A DNA stretch of 64,000 nt from assembly GCA_020466095.1 (NCBI GenBank), contig CM035808.1:79051863-79115862 (forward strand), given 5' to 3'. Positions within the stretch are counted from its first letter, which is position 1; each line of letters starts with the position of its first letter. The position numbers and the translations under genes are program-made. Below, one piece after another: positions 11,578-23,696 of the stretch. This stretch comes from Chlorops oryzae. Its lineage: Eukaryota; Arthropoda; Insecta; Diptera; Chloropidae. The notes under the pieces were generated by a model. It worked only from the letters and a program-made list of their open reading frames with translations. It made no database searches and had not been told where the DNA came from.

Positions 11578-13606
11578 GTATTTATATTATTTGGCCTCCG
11601 GTCCAAGCCAACGCATGGATTAGGCTGCCTTTAGTGTGTTGAATTGCTCCAAGGCTGTTACAGAGGGTAATAGGAGAATTAGTGCTGATAGAGAGAAGGC
11701 AGGTCACGCCTCTTGAGCTGTGTGTAGCTGTTTGTTAATAACAAATTTCTGGCTAATGAGTTCGGATGGGTGGGACAACCGAGTGCTATATTTGCGATTT
11801 AATGAAATAAGTTCGTTTTTGACCAACGGGATACAAAGGTCCTTGTGTATGTTTTCGTTCTTAATGAACCATGGAGCACCAGTGATAGTCCGAAGGATTT
11901 TAGACTGTGAGCGTTGTATAATGTCTGTTATAGAGTTACTCGCTTTTCCCCAGAGCTGGGAGCCATAAGTCCATATAGGCTTAATTGTTGCGTTATAAAG
12001 AAGCACTTTGTGTTCGAGCCGCATTCTTGACTTACTGTTGAGTAGCCAGTGCAGTTTTTGGGCGCTCAGCTTCATTTGGGTGCGTTTTGCCTCAATATGC
12101 TTGCGCCATGTGAGTCGGCGATCTAAGTGAATGCCTAGATATCTCACTTCATTGGCCTGTGGAACTCGTGTGTTATTAAGCATAATTGGGGGGCATGTCT
12201 CGCGACGCAGCGTGAAAGTTATGTGGGTGCATTTGCTTTCATTTACTTTTATTCTTCAGTTCGCAAGCCAGTCTCCAACAATATGAAGATGATTATTAAG
12301 AACTCGAGAGGCGACCGCAGGGTCGCTGTGTGCGTACAAAATTGCTGTGTCATCTGCAAATGTAGATGTGAATAGCTCTGGGGAAACAGGCAGGTCAGCC
12401 GTGTATATCAAATATAACAATGGCCCGAGGACGCTGCCTTGAGGTACGCCTGCTGAGATGTGGAACTCATTCGTCGTGTGAGTTCCATATCTAATTTTGA
12501 ACTTCCTTTCAGAGAGGTACGATTGTAGGACTTTGTGGGTATTATTGGGTAGTGTTTGTTTTATTTTAAACACTAAACCGGAATGCCAAACCTTGTCAAA
12601 GGCTTGTGAAATATCCAGAAATATGGCAGAGCAGTATTTCTTTTTTTCAAACGCGTTTCTGATTTCGGTAGTAACTCTGTTTACTTGTTCAATAGTACCA
12701 TGGCTTTTTCGAAAACCAAACTGGTGCTCGGGGATTACTCTGGAGCTTTGCAAGGACGGTAAAATTTTTGCCAAGAGACATTTTTCAAAAACTTTTGAGA
12801 ACACAGGCAGTAGACTAATTGGCCTATATGATGATGGCAATGAGGGATCTTTTCCTGGCTTAGGGATCATGATGATGTTTGAAATTTTCCAGGCTCGAGG
12901 GTAAAATCCTATTCTTAATATAGCATTAAATATGAAGAGGATTAGTCTTGTGGCTGCGGCCGGGAGTTGTTGTATCATCTGTGGCGTGATAAGATCAAAG
13001 CCTGCTGCCTTTTTTTTTGGGTTTAGCTCTTTAATGATAGTTTGAACGTCTTTATGCTGAAATGCACGTATATTTTCGTTTAGACGTGGGTGAGTTTGTG
13101 GTAAACGGTAAGGGTTGGTAGGTGGATTAGGCTTAAAAACGTTTTCTAGGTACTTAGCAAAAAGATGAGCTTTTTCTTCATCCTTTCTAGCCCAACTTCC
13201 AGTGTTGGTACGCAGGGGTGATACGTTTATTTTGGGTGCCTTCACCTTTTTGTTTGTTTTCCATAGAGAGTAATTAGTTTCGGCTGTTGGGCTCAATTTT
13301 CGTGTGAAGTTTTCTAAATTAGTTCTCAGATCATTATCAAGAGCTTCTCTTAGGCGCTTAGTAGCTTGTGTTAAGCTGTACTTTGCGGAGGGTGATCGTT
13401 GACGCTGCCATTCTCTTCGTTGGCGTTTTTTTTTTCTCGAACAAGGGTTTCGATCTCGCTTGTAGTATATCTTCGAGGTATTAGTGGGTTTCTGATTGAA
13501 ACTGGGGATTGATTTCTGGTCAAAAACTTCTGAGAAAGAAATATCAAGTAAGGTAAAGCGAACTGATGCATACTAATTTCCATATCATTTTGTTACACCT
13601 TCGTAC
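11530..13606 (-). mobile_element. 5'-truncated jockey-clade LINE
   Basis: The element reads on the minus strand with an AT-rich 3' tail at about 11540-11580. A 7-base CTTAATA flanks it at 11524-11530 and 13607-13613, a possible target duplication. It lies inside the piggyBac-like element. ORF1 and the endonuclease are missing. Confidence 0.8.
11704..13583 (-). pseudogene. jockey-type LINE reverse transcriptase (ORF2), nearly intact
   Basis: RT motifs run in order: KISNIIMIPKPGKDPSLPSS, YRPISLLPVFSKVFEKCL, QFGFRKSHGT, AIFLDISQAFDKVWHSGL, AGVPQGSVLGPLLYLIYTAD and FADDTAIL, so both catalytic Asp residues of FADD are kept. The C-terminal region (VRYLGIHLDRRLTWRKHI, WTYGSQLWGKAS) completes the domain. 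Damage is light: one in-frame TGA at about 12255 within the motif DWLAN and a one-base slip in an A-run near 13425-13435. The clade is judged from motif wording and could be a close relative of jockey. Confidence 0.9.
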
Positions 13607-13789
13607 TTAATAACGCAATTATGTAAAGGGTTCTCAGATGCACCCTTACCGGTTAGAGGGTTAATGGAATTGGATATCTATCGAATATATATTTCCTGCA
13701 CCTGACGTTTGGGCCATTTTTTTCAGGCAACATTCAGGGTTATTTTGCATTTTTTCGAATTTTTTCTTTAAGCTAAATCTTCAATATTA

Positions 13790-14266
13790 AGGGCCAATAT
13801 TACCAAACATATTTAAAAAAATTTTAAAATTAAAATAAAAATTTTTTTATTTTAAATTTCATTTTCAATATGCAACTTTTTTAAGTATAGCAAAATGTGG
13901 CAGCACGCTCCACTGTCAGGGTAGTCAGTCAAATTCACAAATGATTGAATTATTATTTTAGAGCATGGAGCCGTGTGCGCGCGATTTTTCATCAGTCTCA
14001 TATCGCTGTAATCTGAATCCATAAATTTAAAGCTTTGCTTGTTTCGTTTTGTGCAGAATTTTTCCGTAAAATTTTAGAATGAATGTAATCAGCTGTTTTT
14101 CTACCGCCCAAAACAGGGCTGTTACCATATCTTAAAAAAAAACTTAAACGACCTGCTGAGGTAGTTTAAAATTTTTTAAAAAATATTTTAAAAATTTCGT
14201 TGGTGAAAATGAAAATCAGATTTTATTTTTAAAATTTTTTTAAATATGCTTGGTAATATTGGCCCT
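13790..14266. mobile_element. MITE, TIR AGGGCCAATATTACCAA
   Basis: The ends AGGGCCAATATTACCAAACA and TGCTTGGTAATATTGGCCCT are near-perfect complements, and the repeat continues inward for about 55 bases. The element is 477 bases with no coding sequence. Confidence 0.85.
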
Positions 14267-14276
14267 AAAACATTGT

Positions 14277-15045
14277 TTTAGATCAGTGATTGCCAGTGTA
14301 AAGCGCGCGGGCAACGCACTTATGTAGCTGCGCCTATGCGTGTGAAGCCGAAGCTGAAAAACGAACATCAGTATGTTGTGAAATGTCGAACAAGCAGGTT
14401 TGCGTCGCATGCTTTCTTGAAATTTTAGATTTCCTTCTTAAAATTTTACGTCATTTCAATCAAATCAGTCATATGAAAACTGTCAAACGGGAAGGGTGTA
14501 TTTGCTTGCCTTTTATTTTATGCTTACACCCTGAAAAAGACATAGAAGCAATAAAATATTGATTTTATAGCGTACATTTTTTATATGGAAGAAAGTAGCT
14601 ATGAAGAAAACTTAAAACATTTTTATATTTCTGCATTACTCAGACCGTATTTGGAGCTGTTTTCAAAAAAAAAAAAATATATTAAAAATTTTGAAATTTC
14701 TTGTTTTTGTTTGAAGTAGAAGTATATATATTAGGCCGGGTCGATTTGTATGGGTAAAAAAAACTAAGAAATCGTACCCTCGTAAATGAAACTTCAGACA
14801 ATTCTAAGCATTTTTGCCCAAGAAACCATGGGTATAAAATAAAACGTAGATCCGCGCTGAACGATGGGAAGTTTTAACCATACATATGTTATTAACAGGG
14901 ATCGGATTTAACATATTTGAAAATATTTAAAAATATGTAAAATATATGTAAAAAAGTATGTATGTAGAATATTCATAGTAAATACTTCAGCTAAATATCT
15001 CCCTTGTCAAAGGGCTTATGCGGCGGAGTTGGTTGAGACGTTAAT
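14277..15045 (+). repeat. Dispersed repeat, inverted partner at 26462-26985
   Basis: Bases 14735-15045 (from GGCCGGGTCGATTT to GAGTTGGTT) match the reverse complement of 26462-26770. A further short match (CAGTGATTGCCA) lies at the outer edges (14284 and about 26970). The left part of this copy (14300-14735) is diverged. The repeat core contains a hairpin around GTCGATTT and AAATCGTACCC. It is an unclassified non-coding element. Confidence 0.75.
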
Positions 15046-15087
15046 TTATGTTGCGAAAGGCCGTGGGTTCAAATCCCGACCGTAGCT
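15014..15087 (+). tRNA. tRNA-like sequence (pseudogene or SINE head)
   Basis: Pol III promoter-like blocks are present: GCGGCGGAGTTGG resembles box A and GGGTTCAAATCCC resembles box B, about 42 bases apart. The acceptor stem pairs poorly and no clean anticodon arm is evident, so this is unlikely to be a working tRNA. It starts exactly where the dispersed repeat at 14735-15045 stops matching its partner. Confidence 0.35.
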
Positions 15088-15339
15088 GTTATTATTATTT
15101 TTTTTTTTAATAATTTATTAAAAAGCAGAGAACAAATAACGGATACCTATTTCTATTTCCTCAAAGGGAACCAAAAGCGGGCTAATAATTTATATGAAAA
15201 TTTTATATATTAGGGACAGCAAGCTTCAAACTTTAAAATCCTGCTCCTCTTAAAAGTCCATTTGAAAAGTGTCAAAGGTGTAAAAACAGAGTTTTAACAC
15301 AGTGCCCCGCAAGGACGCTAGTAAACTAATTGATAAACA

Positions 15340-15925
15340 GGGTTGGCAGCCGTAACGGAAACCGTAACCGTTTCATAACCGTTTCATTTCCGATACCGTA
15401 ACCGTAACCGAAATAAAAAACGTATCGGTTTCGGTATTACTTTTAAAAAAATTAAACGGGAATGCAACTCCAAAATGCTTCAATGCGTCAAAAAATACAT
15501 CGATATTCTTCGATGCATCGATATTCAATCGGTATCCAAGTTCATTATGCACGCACAAAGAAACCGTCTGGATGCTAAAAGTCTGATTTTATGAAAAATA
15601 GAATAATACGTAATAGCATGGTTTAAATATGTTGATAGCCAGAGACGAGAAGCTCAAGAGTATGATCTTGGACTTCAATTTGTTTTTGGGTTAAAATAGC
15701 TTTTGTTACTACCTTAAACTATAAAATTGGTGGTGTTGTGTGTTCTGGTAGAAGCACTAAAAATCCGTGTTGCAATTAAAAGAAGTGATATTTTTCTGCA
15801 CATTATATTTAATTTTAATGGTGCTTTTATATACAAATAATGCTTACAAATCAGTAGTTATATCACATTTCAATTAAAGTTTATAATGCTTACAAATCAA
15901 TAGTTATATCATAAATTAGTAAATT
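15340..15925. repeat. AACCGT-rich block and short direct duplication
   Basis: At 15348-15450 the hexamer CCGTAA / AACCGT recurs many times (for example CCGTAACCGTAACCG), giving a purine/pyrimidine-skewed block. Further on, ATAATGCTTACAAATCA plus about 14 bases occurs at 15837 and again at 15892. No gene is seen in 15100-16018. Confidence 0.55.
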
Positions 15926-16020
15926 AAAATTATAAAGAAGAAGAAATAGAGTCAGAAAGTTAGTTGACTGTCATTTGTCGCCGTTTAGAACATTGATCGA
16001 GAAACAAAATTCAATTCATA

Positions 16021-17319
16021 ACAGGTTGGCTGATAAGTCCCCGGTCTAACAAAGAAAAACACATTTTTTTGTCAAAATTCGTTTTTATTATTCAACATAG
16101 TTCCCTTCAAGAGCGATACAACGAATATAAGGACCTTCCAATTTTTTGATACCATTTTGGTAGTACTCCTTCGGTTTTGCCTCAAAATAGGCCTCAGTTT
16201 CGGCGATCACCTCTTCATTACAACAAAATTTTTTCCCTTGCGAGCATCCTTTTGAGGTCTGAGAACAAGAAAAAGTCGGTGGGGGCCAGATCTGGAGAAT
16301 ACGGTGGGTGGGGATGCAATTCGAAGCCTAATTTATGAATTTTTACCATCGTTCTCAATGACTTGTTGCACGGTGCGTTGTCTTGGTGGAACAACACTTT
16401 TTTCTTCTTCATATGGGGCCGTTTTGCCGCGATTTCGACCGTTATTTCAAACGCTCTAATAACGACATATTATAGTGACTGTTGATGGTTTTTCCCTTCT
16501 CTAGATAGTCGTTAAAAATTATTCCATGCCCATCCCAAAAAACAGAGGCCATTACTTTGACATCGGACTTTTGAGTCTTTCCACGCTTCGGAGACGGTTC
16601 ACCGATCGCTGTCCACTCAGCCGACTGTCGATTGGACTCAGGAGTGTAGTGATAGAGCCATGTTTCATCCATTGTCACATATCGACGCAAAAACTCGGGT
16701 GTATTGCGAGTTAACAGCTGCAAACACCGCTCAGAATCATCAACACGTTGTTGTTTTTAGTCAAATGTGAGCTCGCGCGGCACGCATTTTGCACAGAGCT
16801 TTTTCATATCCAAATATTGATGAATGATATGACCAACACGTTCCTTTGATATCTTTAAGGCCTCTGCTATCTCGATCAACTTCATTTTACGGTCATTCAA
16901 AATCATTTTGTGAATTTTTTTGATGTTTTCGTCGGTAACCACCTCTTTCGGGCGTCCACTGCGTTCACCGTCCTCCGTGGTTATTTCACCACGCTTGAAT
17001 TTTGCATACCAATCAATTATTGTTGATTTTCCTGGGGCAGAGTCCGGAAACTCATTATCAAGCCAAGTTTTTGCTTCCACTGTATTTTTTCCCTTCAGAA
17101 AACAGTATTTTATCAAAACACGAAATTCCTTTTTTTCCATTTTTTTCACAATAACAAAAGTTGCTTCACAAAAGACGCTCTATCTCACAAACTAATTGAC
17201 TTACAGACGTCAAATTTTGACACGAATCATTTGAAGGTTGCCACTATATAAAAATAATATGCATTTAATACTAGCGACGCCATCTATGTGTCAGACCGGG
17301 GACTTATCAGCCAACCTGT
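16021..17319 (-). mobile_element. Himar1-like mariner, full length, inactive
   Basis: Both terminal inverted repeats are present (ACAGGTTGGCTGATAAGTCC from 16021 and its complement ending at 17319), with TA duplications at 16019-16020 and 17320-17321. At 1299 bases it has the usual length for an irritans-group mariner. Confidence 0.97.
16088..17140 (-). pseudogene. mariner transposase, broken
   Basis: The minus-strand frame covers the whole transposase: N-terminal HTH region, linker, and D,D34D core with the three aspartates in readable context (TMDETWLYHY, HQDNAPC, PPYSPDLAP). Defects are a CAA to TAA stop just after RELTFD (about 16757), a short insertion after SLLERLK (about 16440) and a one-base insertion near 16225 at the LKRMLA motif. 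Sequence changes near active-site motifs (HQDNAPCNKS, APTDFF) add to decay. It can therefore not produce transposase, though its ends look mobilisable in trans. Confidence 0.95.
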
Positions 17320-17406
17320 TAAATGCTTAATTGACAATATTCGTTTCCTAAAAATTTTCTTTTGTGCCGGTTATTTTTGTTTATTTGTTTGTTTTTATCT
17401 CATCAT

Positions 17407-18692
17407 TTATTTTTTGATGCAAAAAACTCCTGGAATTGCTTCTGTTTTGTACAAGCGTCGTCGGCATCTACTTTCAAATATTCCATCAGTTCGCTGTTTG
17501 GTTTCACTAATTTTCTCCATTGTTAGTGAATCATTTTTTCTGCCATTAAACGAAAACGTTACAATGTTTGAATCAGCACTCTGTTTTCGCCAGACCGAAT
17601 CTCTATATTTCTGCTTTTCCCGAGCCACCTTAGCTTTGTCCATAACAACAAATTCGCCATCGTCATCCTTGAATCCAATGTCCTTAAATAAAGCCGTAGC
17701 TAAACATGATGCTACTCGGTTGGATACTCCAAATCTATCGCACATCATTGCAAAATTAAAGACGTTGTACCTTTTAGTGTAATAGCACTGACAGACATAG
17801 GTATTTTACACCATGATGGTGTGAAGTCTAGGTGACACACATAGGTATTTCTCAAAAGTCTACCTTAGCCAACATAGACTTTTTATCGACTTCACACTAC
17901 ATTGAAAGGGAGGATTTATTGTGGACTTCTTAGATTGATATGGCAACGCTGCACAAAATTAAACGAAATATCGATTATTTTATGGGAAACCAGATGTTTA
18001 AATTTCTAATTTCAAGTAATTTATGCGAAATGCATGAAATTAATTCCATCGTATGGATTTATATAACAAACAAACGATATTTTCATGGATTCTTTTGAGA
18101 TGAAATCGAGTCTTAATACTACCAAAATGTTTTTATTGTTTTTGTTGTTGTATTAATTTTAAATTATCAGCTGTTTTAAAGAAGTTCACAATAGAAATCC
18201 ACAATCAATTACAGTGTGTCACCCCAACATAGACTTTTTTCATTGTAGTGTGAAGTCTATAGACTTTACACCATATGTCTGTCAATGCTATAAGATACTC
18301 TCTTAAGCAAATCTGGCTGTGTTGTATATTCGGTTTCCATAGAGTCAGTTGCGTACGTGGGTTCGAAACTAGTTGGAGACGTTGCTTTTGAGCGGTTACT
18401 TCAGGAAAAAATTCTGCAATTGTACAGTGCATTGGTCAAGTATGAAGTCCTGCAGATGAACAGATATTCACCCACAGGAGCAAAGTGTTGCTTTTATTTT
18501 GCATGCACATTTTCCGATGAAAAATACATCATCAAGCGGTTCTAAAAAGGCGGAAAATGCGCTGATTTTAGCCGTACTCTTTATTTCCTTTTGATATTTA
18601 TCGATCAATCTATTTAATTTTTTTACCACACTTTTTGCATTAATAAGCGGTGTTTCTAATGTATTCAAAATTTCCACAAGTTTTTTGGCTAC
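17407..18692 (-). pseudogene. Unclassified transposon-type protein relic, split by MITE and LTR element
   Basis: On the minus strand a first segment (18692 to about 18470) reads VAKKLVEILNTLETPLINAK and ends with a Cys cluster, GKCACKIKATLCSCG. After decayed sequence and a MITE (17783-18290), a second segment (17748-17407) reads MMCDRFGVSNRVASCLATAL, MDKAKVAREKQKYRD and continues to a stop. The two halves resemble parts of one protein type common as repeated uncharacterised genes in arthropods (a helical region, a CxC cluster, then a 'CDRxGVSxR' block). I cannot name the superfamily. The LTR element starting at 18693 cuts the N-terminal side; the interrupted sequence resumes at 26355. Confidence 0.55.
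17783..18290. mobile_element. MITE with TAA target duplication, TIR TAGCAYTGACAGACATA
   Basis: The ends TAGCACTGACAGACATA and TATGTCTGTCAATGCTA are complementary apart from one base and are flanked by TAA (17780-17782 and 18291-18293). Inner arms containing GTGTGAAGTCTA also pair. The 3-bp TAA duplication points to the PIF/Harbinger superfamily. Non-coding. Confidence 0.85.
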
Positions 18693-19139
18693 TGTTGTGA
18701 TCATGTCACAAGTATCGTGAGGCCACTGTGCTGAGCGAAAGCAGAAAAAAGAAGACAATAAGCACCAACGGCCTAAAAACTCTAAATTGGGGCAGTTGAG
18801 TGCAAGACAAAAATGCATTCCAGCAAAATATGGAAGACCTAGAATGCGAGCCCAAAGTGAGCGAAAGAAAAGTTGCGCAAGAAGAAGACGTCAGCAGAAA
18901 CTGAAGAGAAAAGACGGCAGCGGGGGAATGCGACTGCAGCAGAGTTCGCGTCAGCGAACCTAGTTTTAAGTAATTTTAAGAATATTTTTAAGTTAATTTT
19001 AATTTTGAATTGTAATAAAATTTCAGTTGTAATAAACCCATCGAATGAATATAATTAAAAAACGGAACAATCTTAATCGTTTGCGTATTCCTTCTTTGAA
19101 ACATTTTTAAATTACAACTTTTAAGGTACAACCTTAACA
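18693..19139 (+). repeat. 5' LTR of the 18.69-26.35 kb element
   Basis: 447 bases, beginning TGTTGTGATC and ending CCTTAACA. It shares long blocks with the 3' LTR, for example CAGCAGAGTTCGCGTCAGCG. Small substitutions and indels indicate an insertion that is not recent. Confidence 0.93.
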
Positions 19140-19141
19140 TT

Positions 19142-19153
19142 TGGCGCCCAACG
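19142..19153 (+). other. Primer-binding site
   Basis: TGGCGCCCAACG begins two bases after the 5' LTR and matches the tRNA-primer site used by many gypsy-type elements. Confidence 0.85.
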
Positions 19154-19806
19154 TAAAAAGTTTTTCGCGGAAGTGAAAAGAGAATTTTTGTAACAAAAAA
19201 AAAATTCAGAAAATTAAAAAGACAAGATAAAAATAATTATAAAAATAGAAAGTGAAAGTGAAAAAAAAAAAGGATTCATATATAAAAAAAAAAACAAGCA
19301 GCAAAATCGCAAGCAATCTCCAAGCGTCCAAAAGTTACCTGGAGAAGAAACAAGGAGTATGGAGACCCTGAAGGAAGTGGTGAGTGGTCTCTGCCAATCA
19401 TATTGTAAATAATTTCTTAAACCGAATAATAAATGATAAATAATAATGAATAAAAAAAAAAATTAAGCGCTATGCGCTGAATTAATTGGCGTATCTCCGC
19501 CGTATAAATATAGAGAAATTGGGCGCTTGCGCCGAACAGATTTGCGAGTCCTGCCGCTCAGCAATAGCGGGACATAATTCAATAAAATCTCTAGGATATA
19601 ACCTAAACAAAGATAAAATTAAAAATATAAATCCTTCCAAGAGAAGGATATCCATGAAAAAAAAAAAAAAAAAAAAAAACATTTAAAAAAATTCGAAATT
19701 TTCACATTTCTGTACAAATTATAAAAAGTGTACATTATTAAATTTTGTTTTAATTCCTATAATCATATATCGTGCAGCTGGCTAGTTGATAAGTTTTCTT
19801 CGTTCT

Positions 19807-20979
19807 TAAGGTAGAAACACTCACGCACTGCGCCGCAGTGCCATCTGTCACATAGAAATCAAAATGTATGAAAATGTATGAAAGCAGACACTCAGAAAAA
19901 TTAGCATGGCATAGCATGGCATAGCGTTCTATAGATTTTTGATTTCTATGCTAATTTGACAGATGATGTAGTGTTGCCATTGTTTGGAGACTAGCACTTA
20001 TTTCTGGCAGAGCTGCCATTTCTAGTTCATTTTCATATAATTTTTTCAATTCTAAGAACATAAAACTAGAAAATATGGAAAATTACTATTATTTTTATTA
20101 ATTAATTTTATATTTCAATTTGTTGAGTTTTTGCAATTTATAGTATTGTCGACACCGCCAAATCAAATCACGTTTGCAGTGCTGCCACTATGACAGTTTT
20201 CCCATATTGAGGGAATTTTTCTGCATGATTTCTACAATTTCAAAAAAGGGATTTTTCTCTCTACTGTGGGATTTTATATTTATTGTAATTTGAATAAATG
20301 AACCTGTAAATCCACTGTATTTAATATATTTCTCTGAGTTTTCAATATTCTATATATCAGCGTTTTAAGTTCTTAACCTTTTTAAAATAACTGAGCATAG
20401 TGAAGTTTATAGAATAAGTAAAAAAAATCTTTCGACATAATTGCTTCGCTGAGTTTGAATCTTGGCTTCAAACTTTTGATGAAGATGATGAAAAAGCTTC
20501 ATGCAGTTTACATTTGCGAGCTGAAAAATCCGGAATTACAAGGCATTTTTCTATAAAAAAAAAAATATAAAAAGGATGTCAGTTTTATCAACTCCACACT
20601 ATCGGCAGTTGAGTTGCAAGACTTTGAAGCGTTTTTTCTCAAAACATAAAATTTCAACTTATTCAGTTTTTCCTTATTGGCACAAACATAGTTTGACAAA
20701 AATGTATTCCTTACAAAGAAACGCTTTTCGTTCAGTACAATCAAGATTATCCAAAGGTTTCCGTGGGATTTTACCTAAACTAATAGGGAAAATAGGGATT
20801 TTCTAAGGACTACAAAGGGGAAATTGTCCAAAACTACTGGCAGCACTGCACATATGTGTGAAACATTCATCAATCAGCTGATTGCTATGCGTCACTGTTT
20901 ACTACAAATTTTCTCTATGCCATGCTATGCTATGCCATGCCACGCAGTGCGCCGCAGTGCGTGAGTGTTTTCACCTTTA
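19807..20979. mobile_element. TIR element, ends rich in CACGCACTGCGCCGCAGTGC
   Basis: The left end (AAGGTAGAAACACTCACGCA...) and right end (...TGCGTGAGTGTTTTCACCTTT) are complementary over more than 30 bases, including CACTGCGCCGCAGTGC. Repeats of the word CATGGCATAG lie just inside both ends (19905-19925, 20916-20942). No transposase is recognisable in its 1.1 kb. It lies inside the gypsy interior. Confidence 0.8.
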
Positions 20980-21870
20980 GAACGTTCAATAAAATTGCGC
21001 GATTAAGATTAAAGAGAACGACCCTCTCAGTTGGATGCGAAACAAGGCTCAAAGCTTTTATAAAAGAGTTATCCTGAAAATTTTTGAAGTACGACGTGCG
21101 AAAAAATAAAAGAGTTCAGTTGAAGCGGAACCTTGCAGGTTTTAAAAAATTGGTAAACAAAAACCGAAAAAGCCGAACTCAAAAATTCGCAATTCATACC
21201 GCAAAAACAATTAAGAAAACTCAAACAAAGTCAAATTTGCCCGAAGACGTTGTTAACGTGTTCGGCCGATTTTTCTTTGATAAAGTTTTAATCCTTGCAT
21301 TAAAAATATTTTTTTTTTGAGCGCTTTGTGAAGACAGTTCCAGTTGGATCGAACTCAGTTCTCTAAAAGTTTTTTTTTTAAATTATTGATCGTTGTGCGG
21401 TTTGATTTATGACGCTAATCAGCTAAATTGGGACTGTGACAGTCTTAAACAGTAATTAGTTATTACCAAACTTGCAGAAAAGCTCGTCGAATTGAACTGC
21501 ATTAGCGATTATAATTTTTAAGCAAAGTTTATATAGACAAGGTTCGCTTGCCAATATAACTGAGAAAAAAGATTGAAACAAAATTGAAATTTTATATCAC
21601 GTGCGTGCGGTTAAAATTTTTGTGTTCAAAATATTGTTTTTGTAAAAACACATCTTTCTTGAAGAAAAAATAAAACGCATTCGTTCGGAAAAAGCTGAGT
21701 TTCGACACGAGTGCCGAACAATATTTTATGCAATAAGATTTCAATCTAGATTTTAACCTAAATTTAAGAAAACCTTTTTTTTGTGAAGAAAATTTTTATT
21801 TCTATTTGACAGATTCATAGTTTGAAATTCTTTATTATGCAACTTCGTAGTATGATCTGCTTATTTTTGC

Positions 21871-21970
21871 CTTGTATTTTTGAAATGCGTGCATTTGGAA
21901 ATTTATTATTGCACACCTTGCCTTGTATTTTTTGAAATGCGTGCGTTTTGAAATTTATTATTGCACGCTT
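21871..21970 (+). repeat. Tandem duplication, about 50 bp
   Basis: CCTTGTATTTTTGAAATGCG and the following 30 bases recur immediately, at 21871 and about 21921, with a few differences. The surrounding 20.98-23.19 kb of the gypsy interior has no readable gag or protease. Confidence 0.7.
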
Positions 21971-23189
21971 TGAAATTCATTGCAAACCCTGGTGGTATGC
22001 CATGCTTTTTGTTTGTTTTAAAATTTTTTTTTTGTACTTCCTCAGGTCTAGTGTCATAATATGCTTTATTATGATGTCGAATTGCATAAGTTATAATTTT
22101 TTTTCTTATATATGTATTTTGAACTCGTTCTTAAAACATGGAACAATTTTTGGACCTTTCACTGGGCAAAGCATTTGCACTAACACAGTGAAAGTTTTTC
22201 ATTTCTTCGCTGCCATACTCGTGGAGAAATACCATTAGTAAAGGGGGCGTGAAATGAAAGACGCAAAGCAAAGTATGAATGCATGCTTGGTACGCCGTGT
22301 GAAAGCCGACCAAAACCACAAATGAAGTTTATATGAAGCTCTTAATTTTTGTTTCTCACGTAAAATGGATCTTGGATAAAAGCGATAGAGAAATTTTGTT
22401 GTTTTCATTCCATTATATGTCGTATCGTTTTTTTTTTTTTTTTCATGTCGATTGAATGAATATACAAAGATATAAAATGTGTGGATTTTTGTTTAAAAAG
22501 AAAATAAAAAATGTAAGAATAATGACAACCCAAGGTACTCGTTATAGATTATTAATTTAATTATGAATAAAAAAAATTTTTTTTGTTTAACCTGAATCGG
22601 TTCGAGCAAGCTGTTTGATTATAATGAATATGGAAGAGATAAATTTTTATTAAAACTTAGGAAATATTATTTCCCAGGAAAATCGTACATTCAGGAAGCC
22701 GTTTATGTTCGATATAATTGCGATGGGTCCATTGGTATCATATAATCGAAAATATGGGTTTTTGACGTTGGCTGTTTAATACAACTGCCTTTGATATTGC
22801 TACAAATACATGAAAACTTCGTTCTTAGAACACGAATAAATAAGTTTAATAATTTGAAATAACGATTATAGACGTACTTTTCGCCATCGGATTTCCCCAA
22901 GTATTGGCGAACGACAGAGATAGGGAGAAGATAGCGTTTAGCATCGGCAAAAGACAGTAAGAATTCAAACGTATGCGGTCTAAGCGAACATGCCAGTACC
23001 AAGCAACGTAAAGTAATACAAGGAGATTGTAGGTCTTATTCACTGTTATCGTAAATTCATTCATGCTGCTCATGAGTTTAAATTGTTAGGAAAAGGTGCG
23101 CACTATAAGTAGACTGTGAAGTTCCACACCCCTCTGGATTGCCCGTGCAAATCCATCGGTGTTGCGCTATGTCGACTTTCGCAACCAAT

Positions 23190-23696
23190 TTTTTTTTAAC
23201 GACAGACGCCAGTGGTGGCGCTGTAGGAAACGTCTTGCCCCAGTAAGGAGGCGAAGATGGGTTTTATTATATTGTATTTTATCAATGAAGGATTAGCGAG
23301 ACCGAGTTCCGCTAGTCCACAAAAGAAAGAGAATTCCTAGCTATTGCATGGGCAACTAGGGTATTCAGATTATATTTGTTGGGCAGGAAATTTATCGAAA
23401 TTGCGTACAAAACTGGCAAGGACAATGCCAATGCAGATGCATTGAGTAAGATTCGGCAGGGTCAAGGCGACGCAAATACAAACATAGTAAACGGGGCTCA
23501 GACCCAAGCCAAAAATTCAAATGAGGGTGAACCCGGAGGCAAGAATACCTCCGAAAAACCCCCAAGTCGACCTGAGAAGGTCCAAGTCCTGAACGACCAG
23601 GACCAGATCAGGGAAATCCTTTACCAGTTCCACGACTCGCAGACGCATCTGTCTCCAAGAAGCAACCACCAATTGTGTAAAAACAAAAAATCTTAA
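23190..23696 (+). pseudogene. gypsy RNase H relic
   Basis: The frame starts with FFLTTDASGGAVGNVLPQ (first RNase H Asp), passes stops and a frame change, then reads FLAIAWATRVFRLYLLGRKF and AYKTGKDNANADALSK, the usual end of the gypsy RNase H before integrase. A long hydrophilic stretch (EGEPGGKNTSEKPPSRPEKV) follows. This is the only clear pol remnant in the 18.69-26.35 kb element; RT and integrase are not readable. Confidence 0.82.

Larger units (their letters stand above)
10559..13660. mobile_element. piggyBac-like TTAA element interrupted by a LINE
   Basis: The ends CCCTCTAACC (from 10559) and GGTTAGAGGG (to 13660) are exact inverted complements, each bordered by TTAA (10555-10558 and 13661-13664), the piggyBac-superfamily target. 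Subterminal words are also shared between the ends. Removing the LINE leaves about 1 kb with no visible transposase, so this is a non-autonomous element. Confidence 0.72.

Noticed and set aside
12497..12904. 135-codon plus-strand open frame
   Set aside because: It is the antisense shadow of the jockey reverse transcriptase on the minus strand.
13607..13613. CTTAATA as proven target duplication of the jockey-type LINE
   Set aside because: Seven AT-rich bases could match by chance, so it is mentioned only as possible support for the boundaries.
16920..17195. 91-codon plus-strand frame repeated at 159-434 and, on the opposite strand, at 30940-31215
   Set aside because: Antisense of the mariner transposase N-terminus; it recurs only because the mariner is repeated.
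22703..23002. 99-codon minus-strand frame
   Set aside because: Opposite to the orientation of the surrounding gypsy and without recognisable motif; kept out as probable chance.
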